A stretch of DNA of 14,983 bases from Alphaproteobacteria bacterium (GCA_011526395.1 WTHW01000197.1:1-14983); one strand, 5' to 3'. Positions 1-7,713 are shown, counted from the stretch's first letter. The notes: generated by a model from the sequence alone, not told the origin. Numbers and translations are program-made.

Positions 1-127
1 CTGCTGCAACAAAACCCACACCACAATTATCATGTTCCATTTGCGGGTTGTAGATACCTGCCTCACCCAAAAGAGTTTCGTTAGCTTTACGGCGCGCTAG
101 ATAATCTTGTTCAGTTGCGTGAGTCAT
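1..127 (-). CDS. gltB: Glutamate synthase large subunit, N-terminal fragment (cut by window edge)
   Basis: Only the first 42 codons are present; the gene continues beyond position 1. The large subunit of NADPH glutamate synthase hydrolyses glutamine at its N-terminal amidotransferase domain and makes glutamate from 2-oxoglutarate. The translation shows a short propeptide of about 34 residues followed by EHDNCGVGFVAA. The Cys at residue 35 in NCGVGF matches the nucleophile that becomes the mature N-terminus in this family. The gene lies 55 bases after gltD, is in the same direction, and probably shares its transcript. The ATG at 125-127 has no strong Shine-Dalgarno sequence. In-frame ATGs at 158-163 would add 11-12 residues and cannot be excluded. 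Identification rests on the conserved CGVGF motif and on adjacency to gltD. Confidence 0.9.
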   Translation of the reverse strand, partial: MTHATEQDYLARRKANETLLGEAGIYNPQMEHDNCGVGFVAA

Positions 128-182
128 AGAATTCAAATCTTTATTATTACTGTTTTTCATCATTTTTACTTTCACGTCGCTG

Positions 183-1622
183 CTAGCCGACAGCCTTTGT
201 TTCGCCTGCTAATTCAGCTTGAACATAGCTGTGAATACGTTCTGCGGCATCGCGGCCATCACGAACACCCCACACAACAAGTGAGGCACCTCTGACGATA
301 TCACCAGCGGCAAAAACACCCGGCATATCAGTCATCATCGTTTTCCAATCAATGCTAACTGTACCCCATTTTGATACACGAAGCTTTGGCTCATCGAACA
401 TGGCTGGTAAATCTTCTGGGTCAAATCCAAGCGCCTTGATGACAAGGTCTGCTTCAAGCTTGAATGTTGAATCTTCTATAACCTGCGGTACCTGACGGCC
501 TGTTTCATCTGCACGGCCAAGATGGATACGCTGGGCAAGCACCCCGTCAACATGGTCATCACCAACAAAAGCTTGCGGCGCTGACAACCACTGGAAATCA
601 ACACCTTCTTCTTCGGCATTTTGTACTTCACGTTGTGAGCCAGGCATATTGGCTTTGTCACGACGATATAAACAAGTCACTGATTTAGCTTCTTGGCGGA
701 TAGCTGTGCGCACGCAATCCATCGCTGTATCACCACCGCCGATGACAACAATATTCTTATCTTTGGCATTCATATCACCGCTATCAAATTCAGGCACATC
801 ATCACCCAAAGATTTGCGGTTTGAGGCTGTAAGATACGATAGGGCTGGCACCACTCCATCAAGTCCGGCACCCGGCAATGTGATATCACGCGCCTTATAA
901 ACACCCGTTGCAATCAGAACAGCGTTATGCTGAGCGCGTATCTCGCTAAAGCTGATATCGGTGCCGATGTTACAATTTAGCTTGAAGGTGACACCGCCAT
1001 CAGCCAGCAGTTTGGCACGGCGCTCAACGATATCTTTTTCAAGCTTAAAGCCCGGAATACCATAAATGAGCAATCCACCAGCTCTGTCGTAACGGTCATA
1101 AATCGTCACCTGATAGCCTTGACGGCGCAACATATCTGCCGCTGACATGCCAGCAGGACCTGCCCCAATGATGCCGATTGATTCTGCTCTCTCAGCAATC
1201 GGTGCAGCTGGCTTTACCCACCCATTTTCAAAGGCTGTTTCAGTGATATATTTTTCAACAGCACCGATGGTAACAGACTCAAAGCCCTTCTCAATAACGC
1301 AGTTGCCCTCGCACAAGCGATCTTGCGGGCAAATACGACCACAAATTTCAGGGAAGTTATTTGTCGCTGACGAGACTTCATAAGCCTCTTGCAATATGTC
1401 TTCTGCTGTCAGCATCAACCAGTCTGGGATGTTATTGTGAAGAGGGCAATTTACCTGACAAAATGGCACGCCACATTGCGAGCAACGGCTTGCTTGCTCT
1501 TCTGCGCTTTGCTTCGAGAAATCTTTATAAATCTCATCAAAATCTCGCGCACGCTCATCTGCTGTGCGTTTGGTTGGCATTTGCTTTTCTGTCTTAACAA
1601 ATTGCAACATTTTTGACGCCAT
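183..1622 (-). CDS. gltD: Glutamate synthase (NADPH) small subunit
   Basis: The beta subunit of cytoplasmic glutamate synthase passes electrons from NADPH through FAD and iron-sulfur clusters to the large subunit, in ammonia assimilation. Residues 47-59 (C47, C50, C55, C59) and 94-108 (C94, C98, C104, C108) form the two N-terminal cysteine clusters typical of GltD. GAGPAG at 153-158 is the FAD-binding loop and GGGDTA at 295-300 the NADPH-binding loop. The C-terminal GVFAAGDIVRG is the usual second FAD contact. The protein has 479 residues, normal for the family, and resembles the Azospirillum type. The reading frame is open back to an ATG at 1641-1643. I chose the ATG at 1620-1622 because a GGAG lies 6 bases before it and the resulting start, MASKMLQFVK, matches family N-termini. 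gltB follows on the same strand. Confidence 0.95.
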   Translation of the reverse strand: MASKMLQFVKTEKQMPTKRTADERARDFDEIYKDFSKQSAEEQASRCSQCGVPFCQVNCPLHNNIPDWLMLTAEDILQEAYEVSSATNNFPEICGRICPQDRLCEGNCVIEKGFESVTIGAVEKYITETAFENGWVKPAAPIAERAESIGIIGAGPAGMSAADMLRRQGYQVTIYDRYDRAGGLLIYGIPGFKLEKDIVERRAKLLADGGVTFKLNCNIGTDISFSEIRAQHNAVLIATGVYKARDITLPGAGLDGVVPALSYLTASNRKSLGDDVPEFDSGDMNAKDKNIVVIGGGDTAMDCVRTAIRQEAKSVTCLYRRDKANMPGSQREVQNAEEEGVDFQWLSAPQAFVGDDHVDGVLAQRIHLGRADETGRQVPQVIEDSTFKLEADLVIKALGFDPEDLPAMFDEPKLRVSKWGTVSIDWKTMMTDMPGVFAAGDIVRGASLVVWGVRDGRDAAERIHSYVQAELAGETKAVG

Positions 1623-1695
1623 AACCATCTCCGTCTTTTCCATAGGCTAGATGAATGATTTCACCTAGATAGGCATTATCCATAATTGGACAATA

Positions 1696-1724
1696 ATTAT
1701 GACCCATTTTGAGATTATTTTCAA
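1696..1724 (-). promoter_or_regulatory. Sigma-70-like promoter for gltD-gltB
   Basis: On the minus strand, TTGAAA (1724-1719) and CATAAT (1701-1696) are separated by 17 bases. Each matches five of six consensus bases. Transcription would start near 1689, giving a leader of about 67 bases before the preferred gltD ATG. The remainder of the gap 1623-1849 is AT-rich. For uppP on the plus strand only a TATGAT at 1791-1796 is visible, without a convincing -35. Promoter activity is inferred from sequence alone. Confidence 0.6.
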
Positions 1725-1849
1725 GTAATTTTCGCATAAGCAGGAAAAGCGCTTCAATATTCAGGCGATATTAGTTCCGAATTGGTACTATATGATGTTT
1801 TTACCCACTATGCTTGCACCTCAATCCATCTATGATTATTCTCTGGCGC

Positions 1850-2656
1850 ATGATCGACTATACCCAAATATTATTGATATCTCTGATACAGGGGATAACT
1901 GAGTTTCTGCCGATATCCAGCTCAGGGCATTTGGTATTATTGCCAGAATTAACAAATTTCGGTGACCAAGGCCAAACGCTCGACGTTGCCGCCCATTTCG
2001 GCACTCTTGGCGCTGTGATGATTTATGTCCGCCGTGAGATCTGGTCTATGATCAAAGGGTTTTTCACTTTTGGCAAAGCAGATAAAGAAGGATTAGCGCT
2101 TTCATTGATGCTTATCGTTGCGAGCCTGCCTGTTATTGCTGTGGGATTGATTATTGAAATCATTGACCCTGCCTTTTTACGCCTCGCTGTGACAGTCGCC
2201 ATAGCCAATCTTGTCTTTGCAGGATTGTTATTCAAAGCAGATAAGGATTTTCCGCCAAGCCGAGAGATGGCTACATTAGGTTATAAGGATGCGTTGCTTC
2301 TTGGCATGGCGCAGATATTTGCCCTGATACCCGGCACTTCGCGCTCTGGCGTTACGATGACAGCTGCAAGAGCAAGAGGCTTTGACCGCCTGTCCTCTGC
2401 TAGATTTTCGATGCTCATGGCAGTGCCTGTGATTTTAGGAGCCGCAGTCTTAAAATCGCGTCATTTCTTTGACAGCGCAAATGAGGTTGCGATTGGTCAA
2501 GCAGCGCTTGTGGCTGGTTTGTCTTTGGTCACAGCCTTGATTGCCATACGCTTTATGATGGGATGGCTTGCCAAAGCAGACTTTAAGATTTTTGTCTATT
2601 ATCGTCTTGCGCTCGGCCTTGTGCTTCTTGGCGCATTAAGCGTCGGCGCAATCTAG
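1850..2656 (+). CDS. uppP: Undecaprenyl-diphosphatase
   Basis: This integral membrane phosphatase (BacA/UppP family) converts undecaprenyl diphosphate to the monophosphate, recycling the lipid carrier of peptidoglycan and surface polysaccharide synthesis. Both family motifs are present: QGITEFLPISSSGH at residues 14-27 (E18, S23-S25, H27) and PGTSRSG at 161-167 with the conserved Arg165. Several hydrophobic segments follow, as expected for a polytopic protein. It has 268 residues, a standard length. The frame is open further upstream, from a TTG at 1814 and an ATG at 1832. The ATG at 1850 puts the first motif at the usual distance from the N-terminus. None of these starts has a strong Shine-Dalgarno sequence. 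It diverges from gltD and its stop codon directly abuts that of the next, convergent gene. Confidence 0.93.
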   Translation: MIDYTQILLISLIQGITEFLPISSSGHLVLLPELTNFGDQGQTLDVAAHFGTLGAVMIYVRREIWSMIKGFFTFGKADKEGLALSLMLIVASLPVIAVGLIIEIIDPAFLRLAVTVAIANLVFAGLLFKADKDFPPSREMATLGYKDALLLGMAQIFALIPGTSRSGVTMTAARARGFDRLSSARFSMLMAVPVILGAAVLKSRHFFDSANEVAIGQAALVAGLSLVTALIAIRFMMGWLAKADFKIFVYYRLALGLVLLGALSVGAI

Positions 2657-3598
2657 TTATTTGCTTGCAAAGCGCCCGCCAGCGCGCAAATGCGCAAGAT
2701 AATCATAGATATGAGCTTCAACAGATTGTGCCGAGATACCAAGATCGGAAAGCGTTTTTGCTTTCTTGCCCACCACGTTATCTTGTTCAAGCAAATATAG
2801 CTGGTCACGCGTCAATGGCGGGTTAGGCAAAAACTGCATGATACTTGCTGGGATATGCATAAGCGCAAATGGCACAGAGACCAATGCACGCCGACGTCCG
2901 ACGGCATCGCAAGTCAAAGCCATTAGCTCTTTAAAGCTGTATGCTTTTGGGCCGCCAAGTTCAAAAATCTGGTCATCTGTTTCGCGATTTGCCAAAGAGG
3001 CAATCACAGCGTCAGAAACATCGCCAACATAAACAGGCTGCATCTTATTCTTACCGCCACCGATGAGGGGAAGCGCTGGTGCAACCATTGCCATTTGACC
3101 AAATCTGTTAAAAAAGCCGTCACCTGGCCCGAATACAATAGAAGGGCGCAATATCGTCACAGGCGAGAAGCCACGAAGAAGCGCGCGCTCTCCTTCTGCT
3201 TTTGTCACTGCATATTGGCTCTTTGATTTCGCATCTGCGCCGATAGCAGATATATGAACGATTTTAGAGACATTATGCTGGCTTGCAATCTTAGCAATAC
3301 GTGCTGGCAATTCGGCTTGTGTTGCTTTGAAGTTCTGTTTGCCTGATGGCGCTAATATGCCAATTAAATTCACAACCATATCAGCTGGCGCGATGACCTT
3401 TTCCAGCACATCATCTTGCAAAGCATCACCTGCGACAGCAGTGATTTGACCAACATTTCCAAGTGGCTTTAGCATCTTTGCTTTATCAGCATTGCGGCAG
3501 AGAATAATAACACGGGCGCCTTGCTTGGCTAGCTTTTCAACAACACTTCTGCCTAGAAAACCAGCGCCACCAATCACTGTTACTGTCTTTTGATTCAT
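2657..3598 (-). CDS. NDUFA9-like NAD(P)-binding Rossmann-fold protein (atypical short-chain dehydrogenase)
   Basis: This is a 313-residue protein of the extended/atypical short-chain dehydrogenase type, closest in style to the bacterial relatives of the complex I accessory subunit NDUFA9. The nucleotide-binding loop is GGAGFLG at residues 10-16. SAIGAD near 118-122 and YAVTK at 129-133 (Y129, K133) keep the serine, tyrosine and lysine arrangement. ILRPSIVFGPGDGFFNRFG and the QPVYVGDVSDA stretch are typical of this subgroup. No catalytic substrate can be assigned; in alphaproteobacteria such proteins are commonly annotated as complex I NDUFA9 subunit family, sometimes next to uppP. An AGAGG lies 8 bases before the ATG, supporting the start. 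The gene converges on uppP with no bases between the two stop codons and no terminator hairpin. Confidence 0.85.
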   Translation of the reverse strand: MNQKTVTVIGGAGFLGRSVVEKLAKQGARVIILCRNADKAKMLKPLGNVGQITAVAGDALQDDVLEKVIAPADMVVNLIGILAPSGKQNFKATQAELPARIAKIASQHNVSKIVHISAIGADAKSKSQYAVTKAEGERALLRGFSPVTILRPSIVFGPGDGFFNRFGQMAMVAPALPLIGGGKNKMQPVYVGDVSDAVIASLANRETDDQIFELGGPKAYSFKELMALTCDAVGRRRALVSVPFALMHIPASIMQFLPNPPLTRDQLYLLEQDNVVGKKAKTLSDLGISAQSVEAHIYDYLAHLRAGGRFASK

Positions 3599-3657
3599 GC
3601 TGCAAACCTCTTATTTTTGCGCGTTATATACCGGCCATGACCATTTAGGTTTTGTTT

Positions 3658-3663
3658 ATTATA
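3658..3663 (-). promoter_or_regulatory. Possible -10 element for the NDUFA9-like gene
   Basis: A perfect TATAAT on the minus strand lies 60 bases before the ATG at 3598, in the 136-base gap after the PhyH gene. A matching -35 is weak: TCTTTA is 16 bases upstream. This AT-rich gap contains other chance TATAAT-like strings, so the assignment is tentative. Confidence 0.3.
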
Positions 3664-3734
3664 TAGTCGCAAGAATTAGTAAAGACTATTGTGGCATTAT
3701 AATGCATTGCGGCGCGTAAGGTTTTATTTTGCCT

Positions 3735-4526
3735 CTATTTTGGCCATACCACAGGGAACCAATCTTTGCGCAAAACCTCGCCATCTGTCATGCCATGTTC
3801 AGGAAATGGCGGTGAAGTGCGGCCGGGACGTGTTATGTAGCGCGCATCATCGCCGACATATCGCAAGGATAATGCGCGGCGTCTTGTATCTGCCATATTA
3901 CCTCTGGCGCCATGCACACAGCGATAATCAAAGGCAATGGCATCACCTGGTTCCATTTGCCATTCTAGCACATCATAGTTATCAGGTTCGGCATCTGGAT
4001 CTGGCACTGGTAGGAAGTCGCTGTTGTCAGCGTAAAAATTATCTTCCTTAAGCCATCTTGTCGGCAACACAAATTTATCCCATTTGTGAGAGCCTTTGAT
4101 ACAACGCAATGTGGCCTTGCCCACAGGGTCAATTGGAATCCAAAAGCTGATTGTCTGCTTACCATCTACAAAATAGTAAGGAGCATCTTGGTGCCATGGC
4201 GTTGCTTTAGCGGTGCCAGGCTCCTTGACGAGGATATGGTCATGAAAAAATTGCACTTGATCTGATTGCATTAATTGTGCCGCCGCCTCTGGTGCAGGTG
4301 ATTGCGACATAATGGCTTGAAGAGGCGTGATACGTTGCCAGTTGCAATAATCATCAAAAAAGCGCCCTGCTTCACCATCCAGCAGATTTTCAGCAGCATA
4401 AGGCCCGGGGCTTTTCATATTCATGGCAATGGCCTCTGCAATTTGAGGCACCCAATCTGCAAACAGGCCTTTTAAATAGACGGCACCATTTTCATGAAAA
4501 TCAGAAATCTGCTGGGTGGTGACCAT
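3735..4526 (-). CDS. Phytanoyl-CoA dioxygenase (PhyH) family Fe(II)/2-oxoglutarate oxygenase
   Basis: This predicted cytoplasmic non-heme iron oxygenase would couple 2-oxoglutarate decarboxylation to hydroxylation of an unknown substrate. The iron-binding facial triad is visible as H112-x-D114 in TPWHQDAPYY and H205 in YRCVHGARGN. Arg residues in TRRRALSLR just downstream fit the 2-oxoglutarate carboxylate contact. The motif FWIPIDPVGKATLRCIKGSHKW follows the family pattern between the two halves of the site. Length is 263 residues, usual for bacterial PhyH proteins. Its ATG lies 5 bases after the stop of the YCII-like gene, and an AGGA overlapping that stop serves as ribosome-binding site. 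The two genes are therefore probably translated from one mRNA. The family is broad and substrate cannot be deduced. Confidence 0.88.
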   Translation of the reverse strand: MVTTQQISDFHENGAVYLKGLFADWVPQIAEAIAMNMKSPGPYAAENLLDGEAGRFFDDYCNWQRITPLQAIMSQSPAPEAAAQLMQSDQVQFFHDHILVKEPGTAKATPWHQDAPYYFVDGKQTISFWIPIDPVGKATLRCIKGSHKWDKFVLPTRWLKEDNFYADNSDFLPVPDPDAEPDNYDVLEWQMEPGDAIAFDYRCVHGARGNMADTRRRALSLRYVGDDARYITRPGRTSPPFPEHGMTDGEVLRKDWFPVVWPK

Positions 4527-4531
4527 TATCT

Positions 4532-4819
4532 TTATCCTTTGCGAAGCTCGTAAATACGAATGGCTGTAATGAATGGATTCTTTGCCGCTATTGCTTCTGC
4601 GTCTTCCATTGTTTCAGCTTCAATGATGGAATAGCCTGTCAGGCAAGATAGATCCATTGGCAAATCAGATGCGCCCTCTTTTGTGACCTCACGCCCTGAC
4701 ATAAATCCGCCCATATCAATGGTGCAGTCTTTGGTATCAGCAAACCATTGGTTCCATTTTTCCATTATCTCAGCTGTTGGCATTTCAAAACCAACATGTA
4801 AAATCATAAATTGTTTCAT
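4532..4819 (-). CDS. YCII-related small protein
   Basis: This 95-residue soluble protein has the alternating pattern of the YCII/DGPF-like ferredoxin-fold family. It has an N-terminal strand MKQFMILHVGFE, a central GGFMSGREV segment, and a C-terminal TGYSIIEAETMEDAEAIAAKNPF helix followed by a final strand AIRIYEL. The family's biochemical role is poorly defined. It is often found as a small partner protein, and some members degrade small aromatic or chlorinated compounds. No signal peptide or membrane segment is seen. An AGGGA sits 3 bases before the ATG. It is the first gene of a two-gene unit with the PhyH oxygenase and diverges from the dehalogenase-like gene, which hints at shared substrate chemistry without proving it. 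Confidence 0.75.
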   Translation of the reverse strand: MKQFMILHVGFEMPTAEIMEKWNQWFADTKDCTIDMGGFMSGREVTKEGASDLPMDLSCLTGYSIIEAETMEDAEAIAAKNPFITAIRIYELRKG

Positions 4820-4864
4820 TGTTCCCTAGCCCCTTTTTATCATGATTTTCATCATTTATTTTGT

Positions 4865-4870
4865 ATTATA
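4865..4870 (-). promoter_or_regulatory. Possible -10 element for the YCII-PhyH unit in the divergent gap
   Basis: The 101-base gap 4820-4920 between two divergent genes holds a perfect TATAAT on the minus strand, 45 bases before the YCII-like ATG. The best -35 candidate, TTAAGC 16 bases upstream, is weak. The same AT-rich spot offers TATAAA on the plus strand, so it could serve either direction. Confidence 0.3.
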
Positions 4871-4920
4871 AACCTCACTATGGTTCGCTTAAGACAAATA
4901 GGCAAGGATGATGAATAACA

Positions 4921-5808
4921 ATGGCGTATGATTTCTACCCCTCTTTTGAAAGGCATAATATCAAGACAGATATTGGCACATTCCCTGTGAGGGTTGGCGG
5001 CACAGGTCCAGCTGTTTTATGCCTGCATGGTTATCCACAAACACATGCTATCTATTACAAAATAGCCCCTTTGATACAAGATAAGGTGACATTGATACTG
5101 CCTGATTTGCGCGGCTATGGCGATGCACCAAAGCCCAAAAGTGACGCGCAACATATGCCCTATGCCAAACGAGAAATGGCTAAAGATATGATGCAAATCA
5201 TGGACCAACTTGGATATGATGATTTTCGCATTGTTGGACATGATAGAGGGGGGCGTGTTGCGCACCGGCTTGCCAAAGACAACCAAGATCGCGTGACGCA
5301 CCTGTCAGTGCTAGATATCGCACCAACATTAGCGATGTATCAATCGACTGATATGGCTTTTGCAACAGCCTATTATCACTGGTTTTTCCTGATTCAACCA
5401 GCACCACTACCAGAGGAGATGATTGGAGCAGATGTGTCATTTTATCTGAGCAAGAAAATGGGTATGTGGTCACGTGCGCAGAATTGGCTATCAGATGCAG
5501 CCTTTGCCCATTATGTGAATGCCTTCAAAAATAAAGACACCATTCATGCATCATGCGAAGATTACCGCGCCGCAGCCACAATTGACCTTGCACATGACAA
5601 AGCTGATTTCAACACCAAACTAAACATGCCTGTGCAAGCGTTATGGGGCGCTGAAGGGTTTGTTGGGAAAACATATGATGTGATAGCTGAATGGCAAAAA
5701 GTGGCAAATGAGGTCACAGGCCATGCCGTATCAGGAGGACATTTTCTGCCAGAAGAAGCGCCTGAAGAGACAGCAAATGCACTCCTTTCATTTTGGGGAT
5801 TAAAGTGA
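4921..5808 (+). CDS. Alpha/beta hydrolase, fluoroacetate/haloacetate dehalogenase-like
   Basis: This 295-residue alpha/beta-hydrolase carries the complete residue set known from fluoroacetate dehalogenases. The nucleophile D108 sits in GHDRGGR with R109 and R112 as carboxylate-binding arginines. H153-W154 in YYHWFF and Y215 in CEDYRAA correspond to the halide pocket. D132 and H274 complete the catalytic triad. The oxyanion motif HGYPQ lies at 36-40 and PDLRGYGD at 61-68. If activity follows the motifs, it would hydrolyse 2-haloacetates to glycolate and halide in the cytoplasm. Related hydrolases with similar pockets can prefer other substrates, so specificity is an inference. An AAGGA lies about 11 bases before the ATG. 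Its TGA overlaps the ATG of the HIT gene by one base. It diverges from the YCII-PhyH pair. Confidence 0.88.
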   Translation: MAYDFYPSFERHNIKTDIGTFPVRVGGTGPAVLCLHGYPQTHAIYYKIAPLIQDKVTLILPDLRGYGDAPKPKSDAQHMPYAKREMAKDMMQIMDQLGYDDFRIVGHDRGGRVAHRLAKDNQDRVTHLSVLDIAPTLAMYQSTDMAFATAYYHWFFLIQPAPLPEEMIGADVSFYLSKKMGMWSRAQNWLSDAAFAHYVNAFKNKDTIHASCEDYRAAATIDLAHDKADFNTKLNMPVQALWGAEGFVGKTYDVIAEWQKVANEVTGHAVSGGHFLPEEAPEETANALLSFWGLK

Positions 5809-6227
5809 TGAGTGACTTTCAACTTGAACCTGCTATCGAGCAGACAAGCCTGTTTGTGTGCGATTTAGGGGATTTCACTTTACGGCTTGTAGATGATGCG
5901 CGTTATCTCTGGCTTCTTGTGATTCCGCGCATTGCTGGCATAACTGAGCTATATGATCTAAGCGCAAATGTCAGACATGATTTGACAGAGCATGCCAGCA
6001 AAATTGCTGAAATTGTACAATCCAAGACATCAGCTGATAAAATGAACATTGCGACAATTGGCAACATTGTGCCGCAATTCCATTTGCATATCATAGCGCG
6101 CCATAAAGATGATGAAGCATGGCCAAATCCTGTTTGGGGATTAGGGCAAGCAAAACCATATGATAAGAAACTGGCTGAGGGGATTATATCTAAGCTAAAT
6201 TTGTGGCTATCAGATATAAGAACATAA
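5808..6227 (+). CDS. HIT-family nucleotide-binding protein
   Basis: This is a 139-residue protein of the histidine triad superfamily, whose members hydrolyse or transfer nucleotides through a histidine-nucleotidyl intermediate. The signature reads QFHLHIIAR at residues 90-98. H92 occupies the catalytic position and H94 the third position, while the first histidine is replaced by Q90. The downstream DDEAWPNPVWG is typical of an alphaproteobacterial HIT subgroup. The frame is open five codons further upstream, but the ATG at 5808 overlaps the preceding TGA in the string TGATG, the usual coupled arrangement. It is therefore probably made together with the dehalogenase-like enzyme. The exact substrate is unknown. 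Confidence 0.85.
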   Translation: MSDFQLEPAIEQTSLFVCDLGDFTLRLVDDARYLWLLVIPRIAGITELYDLSANVRHDLTEHASKIAEIVQSKTSADKMNIATIGNIVPQFHLHIIARHKDDEAWPNPVWGLGQAKPYDKKLAEGIISKLNLWLSDIRT

Positions 6228-6250
6228 AACGCCTTGCATAGGAACAAGAT

Positions 6251-6472
6251 ATGGCAATCCTTCGTTACAGTCTTTTAACAATCAACTGGCTTTCCATTGC
6301 CTTTATGGAGCTGTTACTTCTGACAGCAGGGCTGATATCACCTGGCCATGATAAGGGACGCCTTATACCTATCGCCTTTGCTGTGATTGTTGTGCCAGTG
6401 ATAGGATATGCGCTTCACCGCCTGATTAACTGGCTGACGGGGCATAAAAAAGCAGATAATTCGAATGGCTAA
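6251..6472 (+). CDS. Small two-helix membrane protein of unknown function
   Basis: The gene encodes 73 residues. Two hydrophobic segments are predicted by eye, at about residues 8-30 and 39-58. They are joined by a short charged loop (PGHDKGR) and followed by a basic, polar C-terminus. I do not recognise a family. It is likely real because an AGGAAC lies 5 bases before the ATG and the frame fills the gap between the HIT and flavoprotein genes. Its stop also overlaps the flavoprotein start by 8 bases, suggesting translational coupling. It would sit in the inner membrane. Confidence 0.65.
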   Translation: MAILRYSLLTINWLSIAFMELLLLTAGLISPGHDKGRLIPIAFAVIVVPVIGYALHRLINWLTGHKKADNSNG

Positions 6473-7658
6473 ACCATCATGTGCATTTGACGTCGCAGTC
6501 ATTGGTGCAGGCGCAGCAGGATTATTTGCCGCTAGCCTTGTAGGCGCCAAAGGATACAGCACAATCGTGCTAGACCACCGTGAGCGTATCGCCGAAAAAA
6601 TCAGAATTTCAGGCGGGGGCCGCTGTAATTTTACAAACCTTTATTCCAACGCAGAAAATTTCCTGTCAAATAATCGCCACTTTGCAAAATCGGCGCTAGC
6701 AAGCTATAGCCCTCATGATTTTATTGAACTTGTGAAATCATATAATATTGCGTTTCACGAAAAAAAACTAGGACAGCTTTTCTGTGATGATAGTGCGCAG
6801 AATATTATTGATATGCTGTTATCTGAATGCCAGAAAGCTGGCGTTATAAAGAGCTTTGGCATCACTATTAGCAATGTCGAAAAACAAGGTGACAATTTCA
6901 TCATTACCACTGATAAGCAAATCATTAAGGCTCGAAAATTAGTGATAGCAACAGGTGGGCTGTCCATCCCGAAAATTGGCGCTACTGGTTTTGGATATGA
7001 TATTGCACGTCAATTTGGCTTGAGCATTATCAAACCGCGCCCAGCGTTAGTGCCTCTCACTTTCACAGATCATCTAAAAGAAAATTGTGCCGCGCTTTCT
7101 GGATTATCGGTGGAGGCATCTGTCAATTTTGCGAAAACCTCTTTTGCAGAAGGGCTGTTATTTACGCATCGCGGGCTATCAGGCCCGTCTATTTTGCAAA
7201 TATCATCCTATTGGCGGGAGGGTCAAAATATCAGTGTGAATATGGCACCAGATGACGATGTCTTTGCGATGCTTATCAGTGCCAAATCAGACACGCCGCG
7301 CACAGATATCACAACAACACTTTCACAAATTTTACCAAAACGTCTTGCACAACAAATCACGACTGAGCTGTCGATAACAGGCAGGCTAGCTGATTTGAGT
7401 GATAAAAAATTGCGCCTGATGGCAGACCGCATTTCTAGCTGGCAGATGGTGCCAGCAGGTACGGAAGGCTATCGTACGGCAGAAGTCACATTGGGCGGTG
7501 TGGATACAAAATGCCTATCATCAAAAGACATGCAATCAAAGACAACCGAAGGCTTATATTTCATTGGTGAGGTGATGGATGTCACAGGCCATCTAGGTGG
7601 TCATAATTTCCAATGGGCATGGGCATCTGCTTATGCGATGGCAAATAGCTTGCCATAA
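6465..7658 (+). CDS. HI0933-family (BaiN/YhiN-like) FAD-dependent oxidoreductase
   Basis: This 397-residue flavoprotein belongs to the HI0933 family. The FAD dinucleotide loop GAGAAG is at residues 14-19. The family signature SGGGRCNFTN is at 49-58, and VIATGGLSIPKIGATG marks the second nucleotide contact. Near the C-terminus, AEVTLGGVD and GEVMDVTGHLGGHNFQWAWASAYA (368-391) match the conserved FAD-closing segment. The physiological substrate of most members is unknown; one gut-bacterial relative has been linked to bile-acid reduction, which should not be transferred here. The gene overlaps the small membrane protein by 8 bases and is the last of the 4921-7658 cluster. It is followed by a hairpin whose T-run lies on the other strand. 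Confidence 0.88.
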   Translation: MAKPSCAFDVAVIGAGAAGLFAASLVGAKGYSTIVLDHRERIAEKIRISGGGRCNFTNLYSNAENFLSNNRHFAKSALASYSPHDFIELVKSYNIAFHEKKLGQLFCDDSAQNIIDMLLSECQKAGVIKSFGITISNVEKQGDNFIITTDKQIIKARKLVIATGGLSIPKIGATGFGYDIARQFGLSIIKPRPALVPLTFTDHLKENCAALSGLSVEASVNFAKTSFAEGLLFTHRGLSGPSILQISSYWREGQNISVNMAPDDDVFAMLISAKSDTPRTDITTTLSQILPKRLAQQITTELSITGRLADLSDKKLRLMADRISSWQMVPAGTEGYRTAEVTLGGVDTKCLSSKDMQSKTTEGLYFIGEVMDVTGHLGGHNFQWAWASAYAMANSLP

Positions 7659-7686
7659 AAAAAGCCAGCCTCGTGCGAGGCTGGCT
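7657..7686 (-). terminator. Rho-independent terminator of katG
   Basis: A 10-bp perfect stem (7663-7672 with 7677-7686) closes a 4-base loop. Read on the minus strand it is followed by a run of seven T, the form expected for a terminator 28 bases beyond the katG stop. On the plus strand it lacks a T-run. It may still pause transcription from the convergent flavoprotein gene, but is weaker as a terminator there. Confidence 0.9.
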
Positions 7687-7713
7687 GATTATGATATCTT
7701 ATCAAGTCAGATA

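Noticed and set aside
1623..1643. Longer gltD start at 1643
   Set aside because: The closest purine-rich stretch is about 16 bases away. The ATG at 1622 has GGAG at 6 bases and fits family N-termini.
7663..7686. Hairpin as a strong plus-strand terminator for the HI0933-type gene
   Set aside because: No T-run follows on the plus strand; the run of T is on the minus strand, so it is assigned to katG.
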